Part shown: piece after piece, positions 34,601-46,681 of the stretch
Layout: each line of letters starts with the position of its first letter
Position numbering within the stretch: the stretch's first letter is position 1
Source: Sweltsa coloradensis
Taxonomy: Eukaryota; Arthropoda; Insecta; Plecoptera; Chloroperlidae
NCBI GenBank assembly: GCA_024449915.1
Contig: JAMZAV010001731.1
Location: forward strand, 124,001-188,000
Length of the DNA stretch: 64,000 nt
Direction: 5' to 3'
Translations under genes and position numbers: made by a program
Notes under the pieces: generated by a model
What the model was told of the DNA's origin: nothing
Database searches by the model: none
What the model saw: the letters and a program-made list of their open reading frames with translations, nothing else

Positions 34601-35990
34601 AGGCCCTTTGAAATCTCTGGAAATTAGAACAAATCCCTTTTAAAGTGGGAATCGAAAAATTTTTCTTATAAAAAAAACACAATTTTACGATTTTTTCCCA
34701 TTTAAAAAAAAAAAATTTTTCCACTTTTAAAAACCGACATGCTTTCCGATTGTGATGAAATTTTTTTACAGCACCTTTATTTTATGAAATTTAAAATTTT
34801 TCGTTTTGGAAAAATTTAGCGCAAAACGAAAAATTTTTTCTATGATAATCCCCCAATTTTACGATTTTTTTTTCGATTTTTTAAATTTCTTCGAATTATA
34901 ACACCTACAACTACATGCTTTTTTTTGATTTTAATGATTTTTTAAAAGAAAACCCTTTAATTTAAAGAATTTTTATATTCGGGGTGAAATTTGAGCGTAA
35001 TCGAAAAAATCCATTTCTCTCAAAAATCGCAATTTTTCGCTTTTTTTTCGTTTTAAAAAAAAATTTCCCCTTTTCCAACAAAGCGCCTGAAAAGCGTTGC
35101 GAAGCTTCCCAGTAAAAAATTGGGGTTTGGATAGTGTTTGGGATAATTTGACCCTTTAAGAGTTCAGTGGTAGTGGTACAAAAAACCAAATTTTCTAGAA
35201 AAAAGGGTTTTGTTTATCTTGTGTTCCCATAAAATTTTAGGGGGTTTTAGGGAAAAAATTTTTTGTCTTAGTTTCTGAAAAAATAGTTTATTTTAAATTT
35301 TCTACTTTTTTCAGTGGGAATAATGTGTTTGTTTGGTTTTTTTTTGCATCTATTTACTCTTAAAAGATTTGTTGTATTTTATTTTTAACAATTTTATTTT
35401 TTTTAAAATATTTTAAAATTTGCAATTTTTTAAAATTTTAAAAAAAAATGTAAAGGGGTTTTTTCTTTTAGTGAAACTTTGACAAGTAAACATTGTGAAA
35501 GGGGGGGAGATGTGCAAAAATGTTTTTTAACGTTTTAAAATCGCACCTTGGGAAAAAAAAAATTTCCGGGTTTTTGGGTTTTTTACCAAAAAAAAAATAC
35601 CAGCCAGGAAATTTTTAAACTCGATACCACCCCCCAACCCCAAACCAAAAAAAATTTTTTTCTGAAAAAAATGTATTTGGGTTTCGGTAATTCGCGTTTT
35701 TTAAAAACATAATTTTTTATTTTGCCACAGTTCGGGGGTATCAACTACAAATTTCCGCGAAAAAATTTGTGGGAATTTGGGAAATTTTGGGATCCATTCA
35801 AAACACAATTCAGGTGATTCATGTTCAAAGTAAAATTTGAAGGGGTTATTTCCCCAATTTTAAAAAAATCCCGAAAATTTTGTTTCACCATTTTTTCACA
35901 TCTCTAGAAATGGTACATATCACAAACATACCTTTGAAGTAGGCTTACATGTATAAAAAAATGGCAAAAATTTAAGTTTAATTTTTTTGT
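31620..35990 (+). repeat. Section C/D, low-quality copy, split by a family-B array
   Basis: 31620-32570 matches 17020-17460 (CAATAGCAGTAG, ATATAAGTTTTAGTCGGGTT, CAATATTACCGGTTTTAAA, GATGCAAGTGTAATCT). It breaks at 32580 where family B starts with GATGAGCG, and resumes near 35090-35150 with the block ending in ACCCTTTAAGAGTTCAGTGG, comparable to 45240-45270. The tail near 35920-35990 matches repeat J (GGCTTACATGTATAAAAAA). Confidence 0.65.
32580..35080. repeat. Damaged array of family-B core units
   Basis: GCGATGAAATTTTT-like anchors recur near 32737, 32918, 33126, 33320, 34097, 34578 and 34753, each with neighbours resembling ATCTCTGAA and AATCGAAAAA. The order suggests tandem copies of about 180-210 bp, but base quality prevents exact boundaries. 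Open frames here are artefacts. Confidence 0.55.
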
Positions 35991-36089
35991 TTGATTTAAA
36001 AGTAAGACTAGACTTTCCCGGGGTTTTCATTTAACAAAATAACTATTATCCAAAAGTTGAGTTATATCAAAAATTTGCGGGGGATCGCG

Positions 36090-38370
36090 AGGAACAGCTC
36101 ATAGTGCGTCCAAGATGCCCGAGAGCGCGTTCCCAGCTATCTGGGCAGGTAAGTAGCGGGGATAGGGAAAATTTCCCCCAAATACATTTTTTTCTGTTAC
36201 TCTTCCTTACTCACACTTTACATGGGCTCCATATCTCAAGGACTTTACTTCCTACGACGGATTTCCCAAATTTAAGAAAGAAGCAACGTGATGGTATTCC
36301 CCGAAAAGGGGCGTCAGCTTTTTGGGTCCGGTAAAATGCGGGGATAGGAAGAATCACAGTACAAATTTTTTTCTGTCAGTCTCCCCAATTCTCGCTACTT
36401 TACATGAATCCATTTTTCAAGGAATTTACTTTCCCACGAGGAGTCCAAATCAAGAAGAAGCAACGTGATGGGATTCTCGAGAGGCGTCAGATTGGGTCAG
36501 GTTTGTAGCGGGGGAATTTAAAAGGGAAAACTCAAAGTACATTTTTTTCTGTGTTTCAATTCTCGCTCCTTACAAAGACTCCATAAACTAAGGACTTTTC
36601 TTCCTACGACGGAGTCCAAGGCAAGAAGAAGCAACTTTATGGGATTCTCGGAAAAGCGGTCTAGCTATCTGGGTAGGGGAAATAGCGGGGATAGGAAGGA
36701 CTCACAGTACAAATTTTTTTCTGGGCAGTCTTTTAAATTCTCGCTAATTTTCATGGCTCCCCTATCTCCCAAAGGGCTTTTTTTCTTTCGACGGAGTTTT
36801 AAAGTCAAGAAGAAGCAACCTTTATGGTATTCTTTGAGAGCGCGTCTGCTTTGGGTCAGGTAAGTAGCGGGGGTAGGAAAATCCCCAGTACATTTAATTT
36901 TTGCAGTCTCCCAAAATTTTCGTACTTTACATGCTCCATATTCAAGGGGCTTTAAATTCCAAAGACGGAGGTTTTCCCAAAGGCAAGAAGAAACAAAAGG
37001 GATGGGATTTCCCCGAGAGCGCCCTCTAGCTATTGGGGTTTAGGTAAGTAGGGGGATAGGAAGGAATTTTTAGTACATTTTTTTTTGTCAGGGCTTCAAT
37101 TCCGTACTTTTCACTAGGGAAAACCCAAAATTTGGTTTGACGAGTGAGTGAGCCATGTGTTTTAAAAACCCCGGGAAACCCTTTTTTTTCTTTCCCCTTT
37201 TCTTAGGCCCCCCAGCCTATCTAGGTCCCGGGAGCATTTGGGCCCAAAAAAGCAAAAAGTTCCCGGGGTTTCCCCACCACATGACTCGCTCATCGTCAAC
37301 TACGACTTTGGCGTTTTCCCCAGTCTAGTTGGCTTTAAAACGCCTTTTTAGCCGAAATGTGGGAGACGTGGGTTCAATCCCCTGGTCGGGAAAGATTTTT
37401 AATTTTAGAGTTGTTTCAAAAATTTTTAAAAAATGTTTTGAAAAGCATATAATGCAGTGGAGTTTCCCTCATCTGTAGCAAAAGGGCCTTTCTTTTGGGA
37501 AAAAAAAAGCAAAATACCCAAATACGTGAAAATATTGCAAGGTTTACTCAATCTACGAGCGGAATTTGGGGGTACCTTGACGTCCAACATTCGACTGACC
37601 TTGCATGGGCACGGCATTTCACGGCCAGGCGAAAAACAAACAAAAAATATCTTTTCAAAATCTAAAACATTGTCGTTAAAATAATTTCTAAACATTGGAA
37701 GTCTATTTTTCAGTTTATCATTTCTTGTAGGTTTAAATCGCAATGAATCTTGCTGATTTTGTTAGCAGTTCTCAATAAACTCGTACCGGATGTCTGTTTA
37801 AAATTTCAGCGCAATCTGTTCAGCGATTCGGCTGATTTCCAACGTACACACACACACACACAACACGCACGCACGCAGAAAAACAATAAGGGCCGTTTAA
37901 GTCGAATGGAAATCACTACGTTCGCTACGCTCACTCGTTCAATGACTCCATATCTCAAGGACTTTACTTCCTACGACGGAGTCCAAGTCAAGAAGAAGCA
38001 ACGTGATGGTATTCTCGAGAGCGCGTCTAGTTATCTGAGTCAGGTAAGTAGCGGGGATAGGAAGATTTCACAGTACATTTTATTCTGTTACTCTTCCTAT
38101 ACTCACTACTTTACATGACTCCATATCTCAAGGACTTTACTTCCTACGACGGAGTCCAAGTCAAGAAGAAGCAACGTGATGGTATTCTCGAGAGCGCGTC
38201 TAGTTATCTGAGTCAGGTAAGTAGCGGGGATAGGAAGACTCACAGTACATTTTATTCTGTCAGTCTCTCAATTCTCGCTACTTTACATGACTCCATATCT
38301 CAAGGACTTTACTTCCTACGACGGAGCCCAAGTCAAGAAGAAGCAACGTGATGGTATTCTCGAGAGCGCG
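36090..38370 (+). repeat. 172-bp tandem array of exon-like units
   Basis: Clean units start at 37942, 38115 and 38287 (periods 173 and 172); about six padded units precede at 36090-37100. Each clean unit has an open segment beginning GACTTTACTTCCTACGACGG (84 nt, 28 codons, encoding DFTSYDGVQVKKKQRDGILE and on to SYLSQ) followed by a strong splice donor, CAG|GTAAGTAGCGG. An AG precedes the segment (CATATCTCAAG|G). The length is a multiple of three, so units could be spliced in or skipped without a frame change. Element F interrupts the array at 37119-37939. Function unknown; it may be an amplified piece of a gene or simply satellite DNA that copied an exon. Confidence 0.75.
37119..37939 (+). 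mobile_element. Composite element F, copy 2
   Basis: It aligns along its whole length with 8674-9488: CTAGGGAAAAC start, ACGAGTGAGTGAGCCATGTG, tRNA-like box B GGTTCAATCCCCTGGTCGGG, body AATTTGGGGGTACCTTGACG and end CGCTACGCTCACTCGTT. The array unit gives the empty site (CTTTACATGACTCC), so the duplication is only 2-3 bp. The first 400 bp are in the low-quality zone. A short (AC)n lies near 37848-37862. Confidence 0.8.
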
Positions 38371-38457
38371 GATATGTTGAAGAGAGAAATCAGAGAGGCC
38401 GCAGCAATAAATTGTCCTATATATAAAACCTACAGGTGCTACGGAATAATATTTTAA
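38287..38457 (+). other. Last array unit running into a different 3' sequence
   Basis: The last unit keeps the open frame through LESA but then, instead of SSYLSQ and the GTAAGT donor, reads DMLKREIREAAAINC to a stop at 38455-38457 (56 codons from the ATG at 38287). The next 90 bp (38459-38549) holds a charged stretch, TEEDDRENMKKKLELFEKSV, preceded by an in-frame stop. I read this as the possible original terminal exon or its relic. No known domain recognised; coding status uncertain. Confidence 0.4.
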
Positions 38458-38557
38458 ATAAGGAAGTTGCAAAGGTTTAAACAGAAGAAGATGACCGAGA
38501 GAACATGAAGAAGAAGCTGGAATTGTTTGAAAAATCTGTTTGATTTAAACATAAAAT

Positions 38558-40560
38558 TACCTCGGTTAATGTTTAAAAAAAAGTGTAATAGGTATAATTG
38601 TTTATTTTTGGTTATCTTCCTTTGTAAATCAGTTTTTATAAATGGGTAGGATTAGGATGGCAAGCTGATCAAATAATTGGTCAAAGTAATACTTTTACTT
38701 ATTTAGTTGGCATTACTCATTCTTCAAAGGTAACTCGACTTAGGTTACATTCCCTTTCAAATTTGAAAATGGACAGTTCACTGTTGTTCCTTGATAATTT
38801 TCGACAGGAGCAGGGAAAGTGCTAGGTGCTAGTAGGGCCTATCCTATTCACTCATTTTTATCAATAATTATTATCACCATTGAACGTTGATCATATTGAT
38901 TAACAAGGTTGCACACAAATGTCTCGAAAGTATCCTGTCACTATGAACGAACAAAATATACATTTTTATATTTGACCGAATTTTGGTCAATTGACCGGTC
39001 AAAGTGCCATCCCTAGATCGAATAGAAGCATAAAATAAATTAATACATTCTAGACCAATAAAATCAAAAATCAAAATGGAGCTAATTTTAAGAAAAAAAT
39101 AAGTAGTTGATTCTATGCAAGTGATAACGTCGACAAGATACCGTTTTTGAATTGATGCATACTACAAACAAATATATTTGAAGTAGGCCTACATGAGTAA
39201 AAACGCGGGCAAATTCACATTTACATGTTTTCGTTGAGAATGTAGGCCTACACTTGTCCCACAACAATATAAATCTGACACTTATCAAATCATTAACCAT
39301 AGTTCAAGTTTATTTCTGAAAAAAAAAGTTTAATTGTGTTCTTGATTATTTTATTGTGTTATTTTTGTTGATGTGAACTTTCGTTTGTGAGTCACTTATT
39401 TAATTAGTATTTTTAATGTTTATTTCGATAGAAATTGCATGTTGTAGGCCTACTTTACACTTACCCTGTACAAGTAAAAAATTAGCAAGGTTTCGAACGA
39501 TAGTAACAATCAATTTTATTTTTTTCAGTTTTTGAGTATTTACCAGTAAAAGCTTCTTGCGCCCATATTCTGCTGAGCAGGTGTCGGACTATTTGCTCAA
39601 TGTAGCCTATGACATCATTCAGAACTTACATCAACACAGCCATTGAAAGACCAGCATTCTTTCAATTCGCCATCTGTATCTGCTGTTCAAATTACTGCGA
39701 ATAATTATACTCTCAACAGTAGCTTGTCATGCTTCCTCTAAACCACCCAGATGTGTGGGCCTATCTATTTATATTTAAATGGTACGATTTAAATGGAGAA
39801 CTCCCTGATTACAATTATTTATGCCATGTTTGTGAGGAGGTTGGTTAGCTGAGACCACAATTTAATATTAATAATTTCTGTTCGAGTTTTTACTGCCTAT
39901 AATAGTAATTTATGTTTGATTTTGTTTAAACTCGGCACGTGTTTTGTCTACGTAGAAAAGGCAGGAACGTGTTACCATAGTTTTAAATTCTGGCTCAAAA
40001 TGAAATTGTAAGATGCACACTGTTTAAACATTCACTTTCTCTGTTGGGTTAACCAAAGTCGAATATACATAATCACACTGATTGCATGTTTGTGAAGTGT
40101 CCGCATCAGTGAAACTCTTGGCTTCTTGACGATGGAGAGATGGACATGTGCAATGTTTTGTAAGTTGTTTGTTGTCTTGTTTTCCTCTGATTTCTATTTG
40201 TAATATTGTATTTACATGTTGCGGACAATTATCTTTGTACAGCAAGAGATGCAAACATGTAATGTACGTTGCAAGGTTTGAAAATGTCGTGACATCTTAT
40301 TGCATAATTTTAATCTGAATATAACTAAAATTTGTCCAGGAAATCACAATTCGTTGACGAGCAATACCACCACTATACTCTACCCGGCACCCCCACCAAC
40401 ACGTGTTTCTCCTACCTGAAGGTGCCACAGCAAACCACGGCTACCATCCCATTGAGTTTAGATCTAGAGTTCACACAGTGACACAGCCACATGTTATTTT
40501 CCATAAGCACGTACGAATGTTTGATTAATTACATGGCAGTGGGCGTCTGACTGTTGTGCA
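38558..40560. other. No gene recognised; contains repeat J copy 39060-39260
   Basis: Repeat J is marked by CAAACAAATATATTTGAAGT and GGCCTACATG, and recurs near 45540-45600 and 35920-35990. A short TTGACCGGTCAA-type palindrome lies near 38985-39005. Frames of 60-80 codons (38874-39300, 40024-40254) on the minus strand carry no motif. TAGGCCTA octamers occur near 39187, 39242 and 39446. Confidence 0.55.
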
Positions 40561-42440
40561 TCCGACCCTTAGACTTGTATTACAAAACGCACTTATCGAT
40601 AACTGGAAATACACTTTTGAATTTCTTATTATTAAACACACTGTACATTGTATCTTAGATTAAGATTACATTTGTTGATATTCATTAATATATTTACAAC
40701 TCGTGTCACGTCGTTTTTTTAACATGGTGTATACCCGACAATATTATTGCCAGATTTCTTATGAGACAGATGGAGATCGGTCGACTGGCTTGTGATCATG
40801 AAATCAGATTCTGTGTAGCGCTTGTGATATGTCTTCCTACAGTGGTTTGATTTGTAGGGAATCCTATCACCAAGCGTTACACTTGATCATTGCTAAACGA
40901 GATTCGCATGGTGGCCGGGAGAGAAGTAGTTGGAGGTCCATGTTCGTGGCAGGAAAACTTCTTTACCGACGAGTTCGCTTCGAAACAGATTTAAACATGG
41001 TAGTTCAAAATCTTTGGTGTCATTACATTTCCGGGCCAATTTGTCTGACCATCTATATTTTTGTAATGTAGTTGATCAAGGAGATGTGTGGCATTATTAT
41101 TTTTTGGTTTGTGTTGGTTTGTAATCTACTAATTGTAACGTTTATAGATGTTTGACAAAATATATTTCTGTTATTCCTTTATGATTGGTATCTGCTATTT
41201 ATATTTTATAACTTGAGGTTTATAATTCAATTAATTTGGATGTGCAAATATTTGTTCTTAAAAGCGTTAAAATAAGTGTCAAGTGATCAATGTCATTGGG
41301 AAGTATTAGTTTGGTCATTGGGTATGATAACTGATTTGTGCTTTTCCTTTCAGTGTGTTTAACCTGGATCTTGATTAATTTTGTCATTTTGGACATACGA
41401 TCACATCATTGCCCCATCTTGCCTAACCAATATAATGTAAATGAGACAGGCCTAAACTCCTAAAGCAATAATAAGTTCACAATTTGTAATAGTATTGTAA
41501 ACATCAGATTGGAGTTATAGTCAATGTAATGTAAGTCCACCACATTTGTTAACAAGAACAAGAGCAATGCAATTAATTTTTTTACAATTCAATCTATTAT
41601 TTACTTGCTCTATTATAGTATTAAAGGTTTTACAAAAATAGTTTATTCATGTTTTTGTTATTGTTTGTATTATGCTCAAACTAAAGTGGTATATTATGTT
41701 ATGCTTTTTCTTTTTTGGTCAATATGTCTTGATACTTGAGAAACCTTGGCCGCGGGTCATGCTTGGTTTTTATAAATAATTTTTAATTTTGTTTAATTTT
41801 TGCTATGCTTTTCCATCATCTATTTGGTAATTCAAAATTATTTAAAGACCCGTTAGGTATATCTGTCAGTATGGGACCTAGTTGTATAAATCTGAACGGT
41901 AATTTAGTAATCATCTGATTAATTGTTGTAGGTACTTGAAGTAAATCAAGAATAGATGGGAATAATTGATGACTTAAGATTGACACATATACGTGCACGA
42001 CTGTAATTTAAATTTGAAATGACACTAACATATTATATTTTGTTTTAGATATATCCACCGTGACGTTCCAATGTGCCAAAATGATAGGCCTACCTGGCTT
42101 CAGTTGTTACTGGGACATGACGGAAAAAACTATAGATATGCTAACTCTATAAAACGAAGAAGATTGAGCAAGAAAGTGATGGAATGGAAAAAAGTTTCAT
42201 TTACATTTTTATTTTGATACCGTCATAACTAAAGTGTTGCCGCTGCGCATGTTTATATTGTTACTCGAGTTGGACCGTTGAATATTTACTAGGAGTTGGC
42301 AATGTGCCTTTGCTACTTTAAACAACAAATCTAATTTTCCACGTGATACCTTCCTGATGAACTTTTCTTGTCCTTGCGAGATGTTTTTATCGTTTCGTTT
42401 ATGCAATTATTTGATTGGTTTGTTATTTCAGTATATCTTA
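40560..42440 (+). repeat. Segmental duplication, copy 1
   Basis: Matches 47990-49480 in order: AATCAGATTCTGTGTAGCGC (40802-40821 here), GCGTTACACTTGATCAT, GGTGTCATTACATTT, GGGACCTAGT, GACACTAACA, GTTTCATT and CCTTGCGAGAT. The open frames in this copy (80 codons at 40829-41071) are not preserved in the other, so I see no conserved coding content. Confidence 0.75.
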
Positions 42441-42447
42441 GAACTAT

Positions 42448-42760
42448 GTTCCGAGAGTTGGGAGCCCCTCGGTCATAGAGTGTGCCGGGGTCCAACAGTA
42501 GGGGGGCCTGTATGTCAACAAGACGGCGCGGACACTTGAAAGGTGGAAACGTTGCGATTTGACGAGAGTTGAGAGCCCCACATTCAGGGTATATTGTGTG
42601 GGTGTATGGGGGGGGGGGGGGGGGGGGATGGCAACCACGCAGAGTGTGTGTGGTAGGTGTAGAAAAGTGAAAAGTCGATGAAAAGCCGTGTGTGGCGAGC
42701 CCCTCGGTGGTTAAGTAAAACATTCGGGGGTTGTGACAGGGTCCAAAACAGTGGGTGCCT
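42448..42760. repeat. GC-rich imperfect repeats with a 20-G run
   Basis: GAGCCCCTCGG appears near 42464 and 42699, GAGAGCCCCACATTC near 42570, and GGGTCCAA with CAGTAGG/CAGTGGG twice, so three diverged units of roughly 110 bp can be seen. A run of 20 G lies at 42608-42627. A 130-codon frame on the minus strand here is caused by this repeat. Confidence 0.6.
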
Positions 42761-43018
42761 ATGTTTTATTTTTCGATGACGTAATAGATGGGAGTGGCTT
42801 TTTAGTCATATTTCAGCCAATAAATCATAGTCAAGAATTAATTAAATTTAATCAAAATTTAATATAATTTTCAATGCTTGCTTTCCCCCGACTCATTCCC
42901 CGTCACAGTATTTAACAAGCAATTTAATTTTCCCCGTATTTGGAATTGGCTCTGCTAGACATTGCGCTCGCACTCGAGCATCTGTAAAATGTTTACCAAA
43001 TTATTTGAAAATAGTATA

Positions 43019-44507
43019 CGCGTTTCCAAGCAAAGATAGATGGCAGCACTAAAACGCAACATGTCGGACCGATCGGTGATAAGAGGCGAGCTGCTTACGG
43101 CGGGCGCTGTATATTCAGTTAGGTTCAACTTGATTTTTGTTACATTTCTGATCATTTGCGAAAACATTGTTGATTATGTCATATCGTCCGCGTATTTATT
43201 AGTAAAATTGGTACGTTTTGGGGATCGGCTTTATTAAAAACGGGAATTTGATGGCATTTTAAATTACAACAACAACATAATTGAGATTATTTGATGGTAT
43301 TAGCTCGAAAAAGCAAACAACACTGTTAAACTATTAAATACAGAAAAAAGTGTATCAAATAATGTTGAATGATGAAGATCGATGATATTTTGCCAAGAAA
43401 ATGTTGCAGAATACTAATAATTTCAATAATTTACTTGATATCCAAAAATCAAAATAGCTTCTAGCAAATTATAGCCGTACACTTGTTTTGCACTTTTTCT
43501 ACTTCGTTTTACCATGGAGTTATAAATAGTATCCAACTCCATGGTTTTACCATGTAAATGCAATCGGAGTAGGCCTCTCTATATTTATCTACTATACACT
43601 CAGGACTACCGGTTTTTTAAATATACATTTTATTAAAAGTAGGCCTATTGAATAGCTGATGGCCTATTTTTATTATTGTTTTGTATGTCAATAATGGCAT
43701 GACGCGTCATTCTGCAGACAGCTTTAAAATCTTGTAGGTCATATCATTATACTTATTCTATAGTAATAATATAAATCGTATTTATTATGATATTATGTAT
43801 AATATTATGTAATAAATGAACAATGCCGGTAAACGGTATATGTAGGCCTACATTAATTATATAAGGTAGAAAAGGAGTTGGGACTTGTGCATAAGCCCTA
43901 ATATAATTAATATTATTTTTGTTATTGTTTTGTCATTATTATTATGACTTTATTTATATTAAATTATCATGATTCAAGTAAAGAAGTATATCTCAGTTAA
44001 AAGTGCCATAAGAAGCGAGCGATACTGTATGTGTGTGTTTGTGTTTACTATATGAGTTGTGAACATTCTTGACGGTTTTAATTTGATTTAGTATTTATCG
44101 TACCCTGTTAGCCTATTTGGTATATAGCCTATAAATACCAATGATTTATTATGATATTATAATTAGATAATTGTTATATGGATTCAAATGCCATCCTCGG
44201 TGTCTCATGGGTGCATGGGGCGCAGGTCTGAATATAGTAATATTATTCTGGTGGACATGGTCTCGAATCCCGCATATTGGAGAGCTATTTTATTATTTTG
44301 GTACACCCCCATGCTTTTGATAATCATCAGTTAACAACATTTTGGGAGAGCAACGATAATGTACTTGTGATTGTACATATTTATAAGTGACAAACACGGA
44401 ATGACCTGCGTTCTTCCAGTAAGTACATAGCGCGCTCCTCCGCCTATCACTGATCGGACAGTTGCATTTTTCGCCACCAGGTAGCAACCCCTTTGCTTGG
44501 AAACGCG
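43019..44507. mobile_element. 1.5 kb DNA transposon-like insertion, TATA duplication
   Basis: The ends are CGCGTTTCCAAGCAAAG and its inverse, with weaker inverted similarity for about 60 bp (CGGACCGATCGGTGATAAGA against the reverse of a block near 44450). TATA flanks both sides (43015-43018 and 44508-44511), while copy 1 has a single GGTACAAAAG site near 16318. No transposase is recognisable in the AT-rich interior. A 2-bp TA or 4-bp duplication is possible. Confidence 0.8.
43511..43545. repeat. Small perfect hairpin, 11-bp stem
   Basis: ACCATGGAGTT and AACTCCATGGT are separated by 13 nt. Confidence 0.8.
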
Positions 44508-45240
44508 TATAAAAGTACCTTAAAATGCTAAAAAAGACCGAATCCACAAAAAAGGTATTACAAAGGTTAAAGTTACATAAAATGTGTATTTTTGGCATCA
44601 GAAACCTTTGAAACGTACTCAAAACTATTTGTAAGGCATGTATGTACCAATAGAAAGTAGTAGATGTCAGGAACATCTTAGTCCTATAATAATCTCTCTA
44701 GAACTAGATTCAGTAGGCCTCCTAAACACAACGTATAACTCATGTAAGAAAAATAACACATGTAAGCAAATCAATCGCTCTCTGCTCATTCTGTTGTGTA
44801 GGACGCAATTCTTTAAAGTTACAGTTATTCATGGTAAACAATTATTAACACAGTTGAATTTATTTTACGGTGATTGTTTTAAACTAGACATGTCGGTAAA
44901 CTGTTGAAATAACTGCAAGAGAACAACACGAATCCGGGTTTAGGTAATGAATGGTCTATAGGACATTCAAGTGGTCCTCTGGTAAGATTTGTCAATATTA
45001 ACGGTTTCAAATTATTGATTAAAAAAACAATCCAGTTTAAATCTTATCCGGCCCAATTGGTAGGGGATTTTTTTAACAAAAAACAAATTTGTGTAATTAC
45101 ATATTTTTTATTTCCTACTTACATAATACATAATAGGAATTAATTGTTTAAATATAACTAATTGTTGATGGAGTAAGAGAATGCTGTGTAACCCTGTTTA
45201 TGTTACACTTTCTTGAAAATTTCAAGGTGTTGGGTAATTT

Positions 45241-45941
45241 ACCCCTGTAAGAGTTTAGTAATAGTGGGTAAAAATGCCAGTCTCGAGAAATGGTTTAGTT
45301 TTCATCTTGTAATCCACTATTTCGAGAGTGCTAATTAATTAGTAACAATATTATGGTTGTCTTGTTGACTTCACTCTTTATTTCCGTGGCAATACATGTG
45401 TATTTGATATTTTTAAAATATTTATTTAATCTACACCTATAAAACCAGTCATCAAAATGGAGCATATAATGTAAAACAAAAACGTAAATAATTATCTCTT
45501 TGTAAGTGGTGACGTAGACAAGTAAAAATTTGTAAAATGGTGCGTACGCCAAACAAATATATTTGAAATAAGCTTACATGTATAAAAAAGCTAGCAAATT
45601 CACTGTTGATTTTTTTTCGTTGCTTTAATGTAATGCGCCGGTTGTTTCCGCCGCAGGTTCAAATCGTTTGGTGGAAAACACTGACGCTTGTTGTTTGAGT
45701 GCCTAGGTATAACTTAGTTATAGTTCGTGTTATGGGGCTAAGCTCTAATTCTTACCACCAGCAATGTGATTGTTAAATGTCATGCTGGAATTAAATATAA
45801 AAAATAATAAAATATTCTACATGTTTCCACCGTATGTAAAATGTAAAAATGTAAAAATTCACTCCTCGGTGGACCCACTACAGTTGTCAGGCTACCCAGC
45901 CTCTGCTCATGAACCTCATCGAGCCAAGCAGTAGTCTAGAA
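45241..45941. other. Repeat J copy and unrecognised DNA
   Basis: 45440-45600 is a copy of repeat J (AAACAAATATATTTGAAATA, CTTACATGTATAAAAAA). The remainder shows no gene. A tRNA-box-B-like AGGTTCAAATCG near 45656 has no convincing box A. Confidence 0.5.
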
Positions 45942-46060
45942 CAGTGGTTCCCAACCAAGGTGCCGCGGACCTCATAGGGTTGCCGCGAAATCTTGGTACA
46001 TTTAAGTAAAAACAGTTGTTTATGAAATATTAAAAAAGTATATTACTAATTTTACTCCAA
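45942..46060 (+). mobile_element. hAT-type left terminus, right end not found
   Basis: CAGTGGTTCCCAACC followed by GGTGCCGCGG is the classic start of a common animal hAT MITE group. A matching reverse end is not present downstream; a GGTTGAAGGGGGTGCGGC piece near 46534-46551 may be its rearranged right part. No duplication can be assigned. Confidence 0.6.
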
Positions 46061-46681
46061 GAGAAATAAATATACTTTTCGACTACCTAATTTAACAGTT
46101 TTTATTCAAAACGAACCCAATTGAAAAATAGATATTACATAATCACGCAGCAACGATGCTGATCTCGATTCCTATGTTATAGCTGCCACCCCCCAAATTG
46201 GGCGATAGTGAATGGACTGAAGTGACATGTGAAAACAAATGTTCAAAACTATTGGATAAATAAATTAAAAGCGCGAGCAGTGATGCTATTAATCTGTGAA
46301 AACACGGTTGTATGATGACGGCTACTTAGCTATGGGATTTACATGGCGGGGTGGGGAAGAAAGACCTAGCCCCGCCCCGAGCTCATTGTATGTGGTGAAA
46401 AATTAGCAAATCAAGCTATGGTTCCTTTCAAATTGAAACGTCATTTATCTACAAAACAAAATCAACAATATTGACATCAAATTGCTGATTTTTTCAATAT
46501 TTTTTTACCCAAGACCTGCTTAATTACTGCTTGGTTGAAGGGGGTGCGGCAAAATGATTAAATGCAGCAATAGGGTGCCTTGAGTTGAAAAACATACAGG
46601 TGGTGGTAGTTCCCGCGTAAATCAGCAATTGCGCCCCCCGTAACCGATCCTCCTAGTCTTGCAAGACGCGAGGAACAACAA

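Larger units (their letters stand above)
24540..37530. other. Low-quality sequence, homopolymers inflated
   Basis: Runs such as TTTTTTT, AAAAAAA, CCCC and GGGG become very frequent here and stop again near 37.5 kb. Repeats with clean copies elsewhere show it: the 172-bp unit is clean at 37942-38370 but padded with extra bases at 36090-37100, and section C/D is clean at 17020-17290 but padded at 31620-31950. This is the error pattern of an unpolished long read or gap fill. Short frames in this range, including a Lys/Glu-rich one at 26369-26743, should not be annotated. Cleaner islands occur near 28310-28700, 31620-31740 and 32170-32570. Confidence 0.85.
42780..45240 (+). repeat. Section C/D, copy 3, split by a 1.5 kb element
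   Basis: 42780-43018 matches 16090-16325 (AGCCAATAAATCA, GACTCATTCCCCGTCACAGT, GCGCTCGCACTCGAGC) and 44512-45240 matches 16330-17540 apart from the SINE at 16409. It keeps the SINE empty site near 44608-44620. Confidence 0.8.

Noticed and set aside
44235..44275. tRNA-like GGTCTCGAATCCCGC
   Set aside because: A single box-B-like match without a box A or foldable arms.
45650..45670. Box-B-like AGGTTCAAATCG
   Set aside because: No box A at the required distance, so not supported as a tRNA or SINE head.
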